Origin: an uncultured Eubacteriales bacterium
GTDB taxonomy: Bacteria; Bacillota; Clostridia; Christensenellales; CAG-917
DNA: 41,312 nt
Assembly: GCA_900549225.1 (NCBI GenBank)
Contig: URNP01000012.1
Span: 1 to 41,312, forward strand
Direction of reading: 5' to 3'
Position 1 is the first letter of the stretch. The number at the start of each line of letters is the position of its first letter. The notes below the pieces were generated by a model. The model worked only from the letters and a program-made list of their open reading frames with translations, was not told the DNA's origin and did not search any database. The position numbers were made by a program, and so were the translations under genes. This document shows, piece after piece, positions 32,493 through 39,549 of this stretch.

Positions 32493-34448
32493 TCAACTGA
32501 GTTTTTTGATTTGTTTTTTGAGGTCGTTGAGTTCGTCGCGGATGAGAATTGCCTTCTCGAAATCGAGTTGCGCGGCAGCAGTCTGCATAAGCCCTTTGAG
32601 GCGTTCAACTTCCTTAATAATATCTTTAACGCTCAATTTTTCGTTGTGAACTGCCTTTTTGGTGATTTCGAGCGAATTTTTGATTGCGCTCACGACGGTC
32701 TTGGGCACTATGCCGTGCGCCTTGTTGTACTCGTCCTGAATCTTCCTTCGGCGCATGGTTTCGTCGTAGGCTCTTTGCATGCTCTGCGTCATATTGTCGG
32801 CGTACATAACCACTCTCCCCTTGTCGTTTCTTGCCGCTCTGCCTATGGTCTGAATGAGCGCGCTTTCGCTTCTCAAAAAACCTTCCTTATCGGCGTCGAG
32901 AATTGCGACGAGTTGCACTTCGGGAAGGTCAAGACCTTCGCGCAAAAGGTTGATGCCCACAAGCACGTCAAACTCGCCCTCTCTCAATCCTTTGACTATG
33001 TCGATGCGCTCGAGCGTGTCTATATCCGAGTGCATATAGCGCACCTTGATCCCGACTTCCTTGAGGTAGTCGGTGAGGTTTTCCGCCATCTTTTTGGTGA
33101 GGGTGGTCACAAGCACTCTGCCCTTGTTTTTGACCACGGCGTTTATCTCGCCGATAAGGTCGTCTATCTGACCTTCGATAGGCTTGATTTCGATCTCGGG
33201 ATCGAGAAGTCCCGTCGGGCGAATGATCTGCTCCGCAACGAGATCGGCTCTTTCGAGTTCGTACTGCGCAGGCGTTGCCGACATGCACACGAGTTGGCGT
33301 ATGCGCGCGTCGAATTCCTCGAAACGAAGAGGTCTGTTGTCGTAGGCTGACGGGAGTCTGAACCCGTATTCGACGAGGTTGTCCTTTCTTGCTCTGTCGC
33401 CGTTGTACATAGCGCGGATTTGCGGAATGGTCATATGGCTTTCGTCGATAAACGTGATGAAGTCCTTGCCGAAAAAGTCGAGCAGCGTATACGGCGCTTG
33501 CCCGGGCTGTCTGCCGTCGAAGTAGCGCGAATAGTTTTCGATTCCGCTGCAATATCCCACTTCCCTTATCATCTCGACGTCGTAGTTGACTCTCTCGTCT
33601 ATGCGTTGCGCCTCGATGAGTTTGCCTCTCTCCACGAAGTACTTGACTCGCTCTTGCTTGTCGAGCATAATGCGGCGCAAAATGGCTTCCTTATCGCCGC
33701 TTATGACGTACTGCGTTGCAGGGAATATGAGGGTATGTTTGAGTTCGCTGAGCACCTTGGAGGTCGTGCCGTCGATTTCGCAAATGCGCTCGATCGTATC
33801 TCCGAACATTTCAACGCGGATTGCGACTTCCGAACTCGTTGAGGGAAAGATATCCACCGTGTCCCCTCTCATTCTGAAAGTTGAGCGCACGAAGTCGATA
33901 TCGGCGCGCTTGTATTGGATATCAACGAGTCGCCGCGCAAGTTCGTCACGGTCAATCTCGTCGCCCTCGCGCAGAGAAATGGAGTTTTCAAAATAGTCCG
34001 TCGGCGCGCCCAAGCCGTATATGCACGACACGCTCGCCACGACTATGGTGTCCTCTCTCTCGCAAAGCGACGCGGTTGCCGAGTTGCGAAGTTTGTCGAT
34101 TTCCTCGTTGACCTGCAAATCCTTTTCGATATAGGTGTCCGTGCGCGGAATGTACGCCTCGGGTTGATAATAATCGTAATAGGAAACGAAAAACTCCACT
34201 CTGTTTTTTGGGAAAAACTCACGGAGTTCGTTGCAAAGTTGAGCGGCGAGCGTCTTGTTGTGCGCAATCACGAGCGTGGGCTTTTGCATACGCTCGATAA
34301 TATTCGCCATAGTAAAAGTTTTGCCCGAGCCCGTTACGCCCAGCAAAACTTCCGTGTTGAATCCGTCCTTCAGACCTTCAACGATTTTTTCTATTGCCTC
34401 GGGTTGATCGCCCGTGGGCTTGTATTTGCTTACAAGTTCAAATTTCAT
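32493..34448 (-). CDS. uvrB: Excinuclease ABC subunit B
   Basis: A 651-residue helicase-like protein that verifies damage handed over by UvrA and recruits UvrC. It has Walker A GVTGSGKT (about 38-45), the beta-hairpin YYDYYQPEAYIP (about 92-103) that inserts between DNA strands, FIDESHMTIPQ, the helicase part RVLVTTLTKKMAENL and IQTIGRAARN, and the C-terminal UVR motif (LMQTAAAQLDFEKAILIRDEL) for UvrC. It follows the second winged-helix membrane protein gene by 12 bases and precedes uvrA. Confidence 0.97.
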   Translation of the reverse strand: MKFELVSKYKPTGDQPEAIEKIVEGLKDGFNTEVLLGVTGSGKTFTMANIIERMQKPTLVIAHNKTLAAQLCNELREFFPKNRVEFFVSYYDYYQPEAYIPRTDTYIEKDLQVNEEIDKLRNSATASLCEREDTIVVASVSCIYGLGAPTDYFENSISLREGDEIDRDELARRLVDIQYKRADIDFVRSTFRMRGDTVDIFPSTSSEVAIRVEMFGDTIERICEIDGTTSKVLSELKHTLIFPATQYVISGDKEAILRRIMLDKQERVKYFVERGKLIEAQRIDERVNYDVEMIREVGYCSGIENYSRYFDGRQPGQAPYTLLDFFGKDFITFIDESHMTIPQIRAMYNGDRARKDNLVEYGFRLPSAYDNRPLRFEEFDARIRQLVCMSATPAQYELERADLVAEQIIRPTGLLDPEIEIKPIEGQIDDLIGEINAVVKNKGRVLVTTLTKKMAENLTDYLKEVGIKVRYMHSDIDTLERIDIVKGLREGEFDVLVGINLLREGLDLPEVQLVAILDADKEGFLRSESALIQTIGRAARNDKGRVVMYADNMTQSMQRAYDETMRRRKIQDEYNKAHGIVPKTVVSAIKNSLEITKKAVHNEKLSVKDIIKEVERLKGLMQTAAAQLDFEKAILIRDELNDLKKQIKKLS

Positions 34449-34460
34449 CTATTTCAAATC

Positions 34461-34865
34461 TCATTGTCCGAGCAAGAACGCAACCAACTGGCGTATGCCC
34501 ACACCTATGAGCGCAGTGACGACGCTCAGTCCTAGCGTAAGCAGAATCTTGAACAAGAGATTGCTCTTGAACGCACGCTCCACTCTTGCAAACTGAAGCC
34601 CCTTCTTTTGCATATTGATGCAGTAGACCAACTCACCTTTCTTGTCCGAGCGCGTGATGTCGAAATAGTCGTCGATTTCGAGATTGCGAAGCGTGGTGTC
34701 CAACTCGTCCTCTTCGATGGGCAAATCGAGCGGCAGTTTCTCAAAAATTTCAATGGGCGTGATAAGACAAGAGCCGTTCTGTTTGTCCGCCTCCTGATAG
34801 ATGACTCTCATCACCGCTTTTTCTTTTTTTGTCAAGACGTGCTGTCTTTCAACTTGCACTTGCAT
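34461..34865 (-). CDS. Winged-helix-like membrane-anchored protein (paralogue 2)
   Basis: A 134-residue protein with no recognised family. The N-terminal 90 residues look like a winged-helix fold: TKKEKAVMRVIYQEADKQN, TPIEIFEKLP, EDELDTTLRNLEIDDYF, and a strand pair ending LVYCINMQKKG. One C-terminal hydrophobic segment (LLFKILLTLGLSVVTALIGVGI) would hold it in the membrane with the domain inside. The layout matches the protein encoded at 34938-35375, so the two are probably paralogues. I start at 34865, with AGAGG seven bases upstream; the frame is open for 14 more codons into a repeat. It lies 12 bases before uvrB. Confidence 0.75.
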   Translation of the reverse strand: MQVQVERQHVLTKKEKAVMRVIYQEADKQNGSCLITPIEIFEKLPLDLPIEEDELDTTLRNLEIDDYFDITRSDKKGELVYCINMQKKGLQFARVERAFKSNLLFKILLTLGLSVVTALIGVGIRQLVAFLLGQ

Positions 34866-34881
34866 CTTTTTGCCTCTGATT

Positions 34882-34931
34882 CGGGTGTGGGCAAAGCCCA
34901 TCCGCAATTTATTGATTATTAATTGTTAATT
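34882..34931. repeat. Hairpin plus TTAATTA-type repeat, copy d
   Basis: CGGGTGTGGGC-aaa-GCCCATCCG hairpin followed by ATTGATTATTAATTGTTAAT. It lies inside the uvr operon, between the two winged-helix genes. Confidence 0.75.
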
Positions 34932-34937
34932 TTGAAG

Positions 34938-35375
34938 TCACAGGAATTTTGCCAACAACACGGTGACTATCGCAACTATTGCGCTGCCCACAAGACTGCC
35001 CAAAAACGACGTGAAAAACAATACGCCCTTGCCCACCGTTTTTTCGGCTTTTTCTTTGACGGTTTTCTTTTGATAAAGAGTGTGCTCCTGAGGCTTTTCT
35101 TCCTCCGCTTGCGGCGCTTGCACGACGGGCTTTTGCACTTCCTCGATGCGTTTGACAACGCTGAGGCAGTATTCGTCGGGCGTAAAATATTTGACGAGGA
35201 TATATTCTCTGTCTTTGAGTTCTCTGATGACGGAGGACAGTTGCACTTTGGAGAGCGTCAAACCTTGCGGGATTCTTTCAAGAATCTCGTCCGCTTCGAT
35301 GATTTTGTACACTTCCTCTTCGCCTGCGATATTGCGAATGATATCGTACACCGTTTGACATTCGAGTCCGAGCAT
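34938..35375 (-). CDS. Winged-helix-like membrane-anchored protein (paralogue 1)
   Basis: A 145-residue protein with the same plan as the next gene: a winged-helix-like part (VYDIIRNIAGEEEVYKII, ADEILERIPQGLTLSKVQLSSVIRELKDREYI, strand DEYCLSVVKR), a linker rich in Gln, Pro, Glu and Lys, and a C-terminal membrane segment (LFFTSFLGSLVGSAIVAIVTVLLA). The function is unknown. It opens the operon ending in uvrB and uvrA, so a role linked to DNA damage is possible but not shown. The ribosome site AAGGAGG is perfect. Confidence 0.75.
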   Translation of the reverse strand: MLGLECQTVYDIIRNIAGEEEVYKIIEADEILERIPQGLTLSKVQLSSVIRELKDREYILVKYFTPDEYCLSVVKRIEEVQKPVVQAPQAEEEKPQEHTLYQKKTVKEKAEKTVGKGVLFFTSFLGSLVGSAIVAIVTVLLAKFL

Positions 35376-35412
35376 AAATACCTCCTTATTCTTTCTAAAA
35401 TGTTAACATATT

Positions 35413-35441
35413 ATTATAAATATAGCAATGTTTTTTCAAAA
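35413..35441 (-). promoter_or_regulatory. Candidate sigma-A promoter of the winged-helix/uvrBA operon
   Basis: On the minus strand: TTTTGA (35436-35441), a 17-base spacer, TATAAT (35413-35418). The -35 box is weak. I see no LexA-type box (GAACnnnnGTTC) near it. Confidence 0.5.
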
Positions 35442-35526
35442 TCACACTCTAAAATTCTGTCCGTTCGCATTTGTTTTTCACACAATATGCCGTTTTTTCT
35501 GTGCATCAAATAGGTGAAAGCAGGCA

Positions 35527-35555
35527 TTGACAACCCATATTATCTATGATAGAGT
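35527..35555 (+). promoter_or_regulatory. Candidate promoter of the AT-rich lipoprotein
   Basis: TTGACA (35527-35532), 17 bases, TAGAGT (35550-35555). The -10 box is poor; the dyad CTATGATAG overlaps it. Confidence 0.4.
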
Positions 35556-35638
35556 GAAATTGTCGATATAAACTATCGTAGTGGCATATATTTTTGGAAT
35601 CGAGCGTTGCTCGAAAACAGTGAAACGGGAGACTTTTT

Positions 35639-36241
35639 ATGAAAAAGAATTTTGCACTCATTCTTACAACTTGCATTTTGCTTACGCTGTTGATGACGGC
35701 TTTCGTTGCGTGCGACAATGAAGAAACCGTAACTGTCAAGGTTTATTCTGTATCCACAGGTCACGATGAAAATCCAAGGTTGGGACACACAATCACCATA
35801 AAAAAAGGGAGCACTTTTTCAACAGAAGATTATTTTTCGAATTATGAGAAATACGATGGCACAATGGGACGCCTTGATCCATGGGGGTTCTATCTCGACT
35901 CCGCTTGTACAAAAAAGCACAACGATGATAACATTATCGATCACGATGTGAGGTTCTACATTCTCTATTGCAGTTTTGGCTCAACGTTTATTGTTTTCAA
36001 CTACGAAAATAAAAATTACTATTGTTATGTTGAAGATACAACGGCAAAATTGACTGCCGACACGTTTGCAGTTTCGGCATATGGCAAAACGATTGATTCT
36101 TCAAAACTTAACTATTATTCCGACAAAGAAATGACGCAAGAGATCGAACTTGTAGGTAAGTCATACGATGAAATAGCAGTTGAAGCAGTAAGCTCTTATC
36201 CGTATAAAGAAAAGTACGTTTATGTAAAACGTGCTGATTAA
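35639..36241 (+). CDS. AT-rich lipoprotein, possibly with an InlB-type repeat
   Basis: A 200-residue lipoprotein with a Lys-rich start, hydrophobic core and lipobox FVAC. Residues about 50-110 (HTITIKKGSTFSTEDYF, then DPWGFYLDSACTKKH, then DVRFYILY) resemble a Listeria-Bacteroides (InlB) beta repeat, a surface module; this is a moderate match by eye. The function is unknown. Codon choice is clearly more AT-rich than in neighbouring genes (many AAT, TAT, GAT, AAA), which hints at transfer or weak selection. GGGAGA precedes the ATG. A microprotein gene follows after 30 bases. Confidence 0.75.
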   Translation: MKKNFALILTTCILLTLLMTAFVACDNEETVTVKVYSVSTGHDENPRLGHTITIKKGSTFSTEDYFSNYEKYDGTMGRLDPWGFYLDSACTKKHNDDNIIDHDVRFYILYCSFGSTFIVFNYENKNYYCYVEDTTAKLTADTFAVSAYGKTIDSSKLNYYSDKEMTQEIELVGKSYDEIAVEAVSSYPYKEKYVYVKRAD

Positions 36242-36271
36242 GTATAAAAATTCACTTTTTGGAGGAGAACT

Positions 36272-36403
36272 ATGAAAAAACGTCAACTATTAATTCTTGG
36301 AATCATTGAAATTCCGATCGAAAGCACAACGCCCGAAATTCTTGAAGATATGGAAAGAATAAAGGACGAAATAGGCAAGAATCAATATCTTATGAGTGCA
36401 TAA
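36272..36403 (+). CDS. 43-residue microprotein of unknown function
   Basis: A small open frame beginning MKKRQLLILGIIEIPIE and ending GKNQYLMSA. What makes it credible is the very strong ribosome site GGAGGAG just before the ATG, the position 30 bases after the lipoprotein stop codon, and the terminator right behind. It has a short hydrophobic stretch (LLILGIIEIPI) and then an acidic amphipathic helix (PEILEDMERIKDEIG). No signal peptide cleavage site is evident. I do not recognise a family. Confidence 0.6.
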   Translation: MKKRQLLILGIIEIPIESTTPEILEDMERIKDEIGKNQYLMSA

Positions 36404-36422
36404 AGTTTGATCCTCTATAAAC

Positions 36423-36458
36423 ACAAAAGCAAGCGTTGAACGCTTGCTTTTGTCTTTA
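36423..36458. terminator. Bidirectional intrinsic terminator
   Basis: ACAAAAGCAAGCGT-tga-ACGCTTGCTTTTGT, a 14-bp perfect stem followed by CTTTAT. It separates the microprotein (plus) from rex (minus). Confidence 0.88.
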
Positions 36459-36480
36459 TAAAACGTGTTTTATGGCAAAA

Positions 36481-37125
36481 TCAGTCGTTTCTGTTTTGTT
36501 GGATTTGAAGCGACAGCAGTGCGAGCGACGAGGCAAGATCCTCGTTCTTGAGGGCTACGTTAGAGGGGATATTGAGGTGCACCGAAGCAAAGTTCCATAT
36601 GGCCTTTATGCCTGCGCCGACCATTCTGTCCGCAACCTCTTGCGCCGCATACGAGGGCACTGTGATGATGCCGATCTGAATGTTGAATCTCTCAACGATC
36701 TCTTTGAGTTTTGACACGTCGTAGACGGGTTTGCCGTTGATTTTGGTGTTCACCACTCTTTCGCTGTTGTCGAAAGCAGCCACGATATTCAGCCCGTAGT
36801 TTTCAAAACCGCCGTAGCCGAGAAACGCTTTTCCGAGTCCGCCCACGCCGACCAGAACGGCGTCGTGAGTGTTGTTGTAGCCGAGAAAACTTTCAAGGTC
36901 TGCGATGATCTCCTTGGTGACGTAACCCATTTTGGGTTTGCCTGCCACGCTCGAGACGAGGGCGATATCTTTTCTCACCTGCACGGGATTGAGGTTGAGC
37001 CCGTTTGCAATGGTTGTGCTTGACACGGTTGCGACGTTGAGTTTGTCGAGTTGATACAAATATTTGAGATAGGACGGCAATCTGTTGAGAGTTGCCTTTG
37101 AGATTTCTTTATTGTCTTTCGTCAT
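36481..37125 (-). CDS. rex: Redox-sensing transcriptional repressor Rex
   Basis: A 214-residue regulator that senses the NADH/NAD+ ratio and represses fermentation and respiration genes when NADH is low. The N-terminal winged helix includes VSSTTIANGLNLNPVQVRKDIALV. The Rossmann domain has VGVGGLGKAFLGYGGF and the conserved FDNS, and a domain-swap helix ends the protein. Length is normal for Rex. It has its own promoter with an unusual cluster of ATCGATA motifs; no standard Rex box (TTGTGA...TCACAA) is seen there. Confidence 0.96.
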   Translation of the reverse strand: MTKDNKEISKATLNRLPSYLKYLYQLDKLNVATVSSTTIANGLNLNPVQVRKDIALVSSVAGKPKMGYVTKEIIADLESFLGYNNTHDAVLVGVGGLGKAFLGYGGFENYGLNIVAAFDNSERVVNTKINGKPVYDVSKLKEIVERFNIQIGIITVPSYAAQEVADRMVGAGIKAIWNFASVHLNIPSNVALKNEDLASSLALLSLQIQQNRND

Positions 37126-37143
37126 AATTCACCTTGCATATTT

Positions 37144-37254
37144 TTCGATAAAAATATACACCCTTTCGCGCGCATATGTCAAGTTTCTATCGATATTGGC
37201 GTTCAATCGATAAAAATCCCGATATTCTCGCAAAAAAATATGCAATCGATAAAA
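37144..37254 (-). promoter_or_regulatory. rex promoter with four TCGATA motifs
   Basis: On the minus strand: TTGACA (37177-37182), an 18-base spacer, TATATT (37153-37158). TCGATA occurs at 37145-37150 (over the start point), 37190-37195 (just upstream of -35), 37206-37213 and 37245-37252 (the last two inside identical CAATCGATAAAA blocks). Confidence 0.6.
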
Positions 37255-37308
37255 TCCGATTGCACATTTCGTTTATTTTACGATTTTGAATCTTTCAAAT
37301 CCGACTTT

Positions 37309-38991
37309 TCATTCGCCTTTGCTGTCCGAGTCGTCGCTTTGAGAATCTTCACCGTCGCCACGTGACTTTTCTGCGTTATCGTCCGACTCTGCACCGTTGC
37401 CGTCTGAATCCGTGGCATCGTTCGGCTTATCGTCGCCGTGCGATTTTTCGTTGTCGTCGCCCGTGGTTTCGGCGTTGTCAAACGGCGAAGTCACTGCGTA
37501 GTCTTTTTCATCGCGCGGAGCATTTTCATCGCCATTATTCTCGTTTTTGGCATGCGATTTGCGTTTGCCGCGAGATTTTTTGTTGTTCGGATTCGTCGAG
37601 CCGAATTTCTTTTTGATTATGAGGATCGTGATGACGAGTCCTGCGATGAGAAGGCATATCGGCAGAAGTATTGTCAACAAAAGTATGCTCAAGAGCGTTT
37701 CCCACGCGCCGCTGCTTCTCCTTCTCCGCCCGGGATTTTGGCTTGCACAGAGCGAGAAAGACAACTCGTCGTCGGGAAGCGTATCGCTATGCCACCGATA
37801 TCCGCCATCGACCGCCTCGAAGTCCTCGTTTGCATCTATCAGATAATAGTTGGTGTTGATTTTGACGTTCAAGTCCTTAAAGCTGTTCCAAGTGGACGCA
37901 GGCGACACTAAATAATTGAACACGTACACCGACGGCGAATGTTCCTCGTCGATATCGGGATACATAGGCGCAACGACCTCGTTGACGATTGTCTGATTCG
38001 GCGCAAACGTCATATCGTACTCAAACCAACACAACAAATCTCTTTTGACGTTGAGGTGATTGACGACAGCGACTCGCGAACTTCCGCTTTTCAAACTCCA
38101 GTACGCCGCGTTGTACCAATCCACCTTGCTCACGCCGTAACTCTCGTCGTAGTATTTGAGCGCAAACTCCTCGAAAGTCGTCGTGCTTTCCTCGATTTTC
38201 CTTAACGAGCCGGAAACTTTGTTCTTGCAATCGTAGTCGGAGAAAAACTCCACTCGCTCCGCAAAGTCGATTTCATCGCCTATGGCATAGAAAGTGTACT
38301 CGTTGCTGTTTCCCATCAAGAACGTTACGAACTGCGTTCCGTCGAGGTTTTGCCTGTAAGAGGAATACCATAAACCGCAAACTACCGAGCGCGAATCGAG
38401 TCCGCCGAGATACATTCTGCAATAGCCGTCGCTTGCGGTGCAAGTGTAAACGTATTTGTGAACGACCTTATCGCGAGTGTAAAAATCGTCCTCGATCATC
38501 TCGTCTTGCAACTTCACGAATTCACTTGCGACAGAAAACGACGTGTCTTGCAGCATATACGAAAAGCGAAGTTTTCTCTCCACCGTCTGATCGTCGACCT
38601 TCACGCCGAATCTGTCAAGCGACGACGGATCGTAAAGAATCCGATCAAGGTATTCTATCGGGAAAAGGACGTTGACTTTGGCTGTGAGTTCGCTCGGATT
38701 TTTGAACGTGTACTTTGCGCTGACCGAGCCTATCTGAAGTCCGTTTAGATAGTGTTCGTCAAACTGAATATCGAAAGTAAGGTCTTCTCTTTCAACGGTG
38801 ATAGGACTATTCTCGGTGGTGATGAGAACGCCTGCCGAGTCGCGCCCTTCGTAATATCTAATTGCGGAATTTGCCACACAAACCGAGGTGGGAGAAGCAA
38901 TTATAAAAGCGCAGGTCGCAATCAGCGCAAGCACGAACGCTACGCTCAAAAACTCTTTCATCGGGAAAGAGAACGTGTCGTGTTTTTTCAT
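37309..38991 (-). CDS. Large surface protein: signal peptide, extracellular domain, membrane helix, acidic tail
   Basis: A 560-residue protein of unknown function. Residues about 12-40 form a signal segment ending in VCVANS. The next 390 or so residues are a beta-rich outside region (it begins AIRYYEGRDSAGVLIT). Then come RRRR, one strong membrane helix (LLSILLLTILLPICLLIAGLVITILII), a basic patch, and an 85-residue tail of Asp, Asn, Gly, Ser and Lys with near-repeats (DDNEKSHGDD, DDNAEKSRGDG). I recall similar Clostridia proteins starting with an ANSA-R-Y motif, but I can give no family name. AGAGGAG lies before the ATG. Bases 37126-37308 hold the rex promoter cluster. Confidence 0.8.
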   Translation of the reverse strand: MKKHDTFSFPMKEFLSVAFVLALIATCAFIIASPTSVCVANSAIRYYEGRDSAGVLITTENSPITVEREDLTFDIQFDEHYLNGLQIGSVSAKYTFKNPSELTAKVNVLFPIEYLDRILYDPSSLDRFGVKVDDQTVERKLRFSYMLQDTSFSVASEFVKLQDEMIEDDFYTRDKVVHKYVYTCTASDGYCRMYLGGLDSRSVVCGLWYSSYRQNLDGTQFVTFLMGNSNEYTFYAIGDEIDFAERVEFFSDYDCKNKVSGSLRKIEESTTTFEEFALKYYDESYGVSKVDWYNAAYWSLKSGSSRVAVVNHLNVKRDLLCWFEYDMTFAPNQTIVNEVVAPMYPDIDEEHSPSVYVFNYLVSPASTWNSFKDLNVKINTNYYLIDANEDFEAVDGGYRWHSDTLPDDELSFSLCASQNPGRRRRSSGAWETLLSILLLTILLPICLLIAGLVITILIIKKKFGSTNPNNKKSRGKRKSHAKNENNGDENAPRDEKDYAVTSPFDNAETTGDDNEKSHGDDKPNDATDSDGNGAESDDNAEKSRGDGEDSQSDDSDSKGE

Positions 38992-39057
38992 ATTCTCCTC
39001 TTAAACCTCCGTTTTCAATATAATAAAGTCCGTTTTACGTCAATATCTCGATTTTTA

Positions 39058-39543
39058 TCACTTCACCGTTATATCGGCAAGTCTGAACGGAATCGCCTTT
39101 TTCAACTCGTCCAGAGTGGTTTCGATCTGAAAGCCGATTCGTCCGCCCGAGAAAAATAATCTCGGCACTTTTTGTGCGCTCTCGTCAATCGTGGTCTTGA
39201 AAAACTTTTTCATTCCGATCGGGGAACAACCGCCGTGCACGTATCCCGTGAGCGAAAGCAAATCTTTGGATTTGACCATTTCGACGCTCTTTTCTCTTAC
39301 GCACGCCGCCGCTTTTTTGAGGTCGAGTTCGCTCGCGACGGGAACGACGAAAACGTAGTGTTCGAGGCTTTTGCCAACCGTCACCAACGTTTTGAAAACG
39401 AGGCTTTGATCCACGCCCAAAAGCGCCGCCGCCTCGACACCGCTCACTGCTTCGTCTATGCCTAAAACGTGCTCTTTGTATGCGACTTTCTTTTGATCGA
39501 GAATCCGCATAGCGTTGGTTTTTTCGATTTTATCCTTTGCCAT
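39058..39543 (-). CDS. ybaK: Cys-tRNA(Pro)/Cys-tRNA(Cys) deacylase, YbaK/EbsC type
   Basis: A 161-residue editing enzyme that hydrolyses Cys-tRNA(Pro), a mistake of prolyl-tRNA synthetase. Family marks are LDQKKVAYKEHVL near the start, LVFKTLVTVGKSLEHYVFVVPVASELDLKKAA (with the catalytic Lys), and YVHGGCSPIGMKKFFKTTIDES. The length is standard. It lies six bases after the SCIFF maturase gene, so it likely shares that transcript. Confidence 0.93.
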   Translation of the reverse strand: MAKDKIEKTNAMRILDQKKVAYKEHVLGIDEAVSGVEAAALLGVDQSLVFKTLVTVGKSLEHYVFVVPVASELDLKKAAACVREKSVEMVKSKDLLSLTGYVHGGCSPIGMKKFFKTTIDESAQKVPRLFFSGGRIGFQIETTLDELKKAIPFRLADITVK

Positions 39544-39549
39544 AAAATG

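Noticed and set aside
36481..37308. A standard Rex box in the rex promoter
   Set aside because: I looked for TTGTGA...TCACAA-like dyads and found none; only the TCGATA cluster is present.
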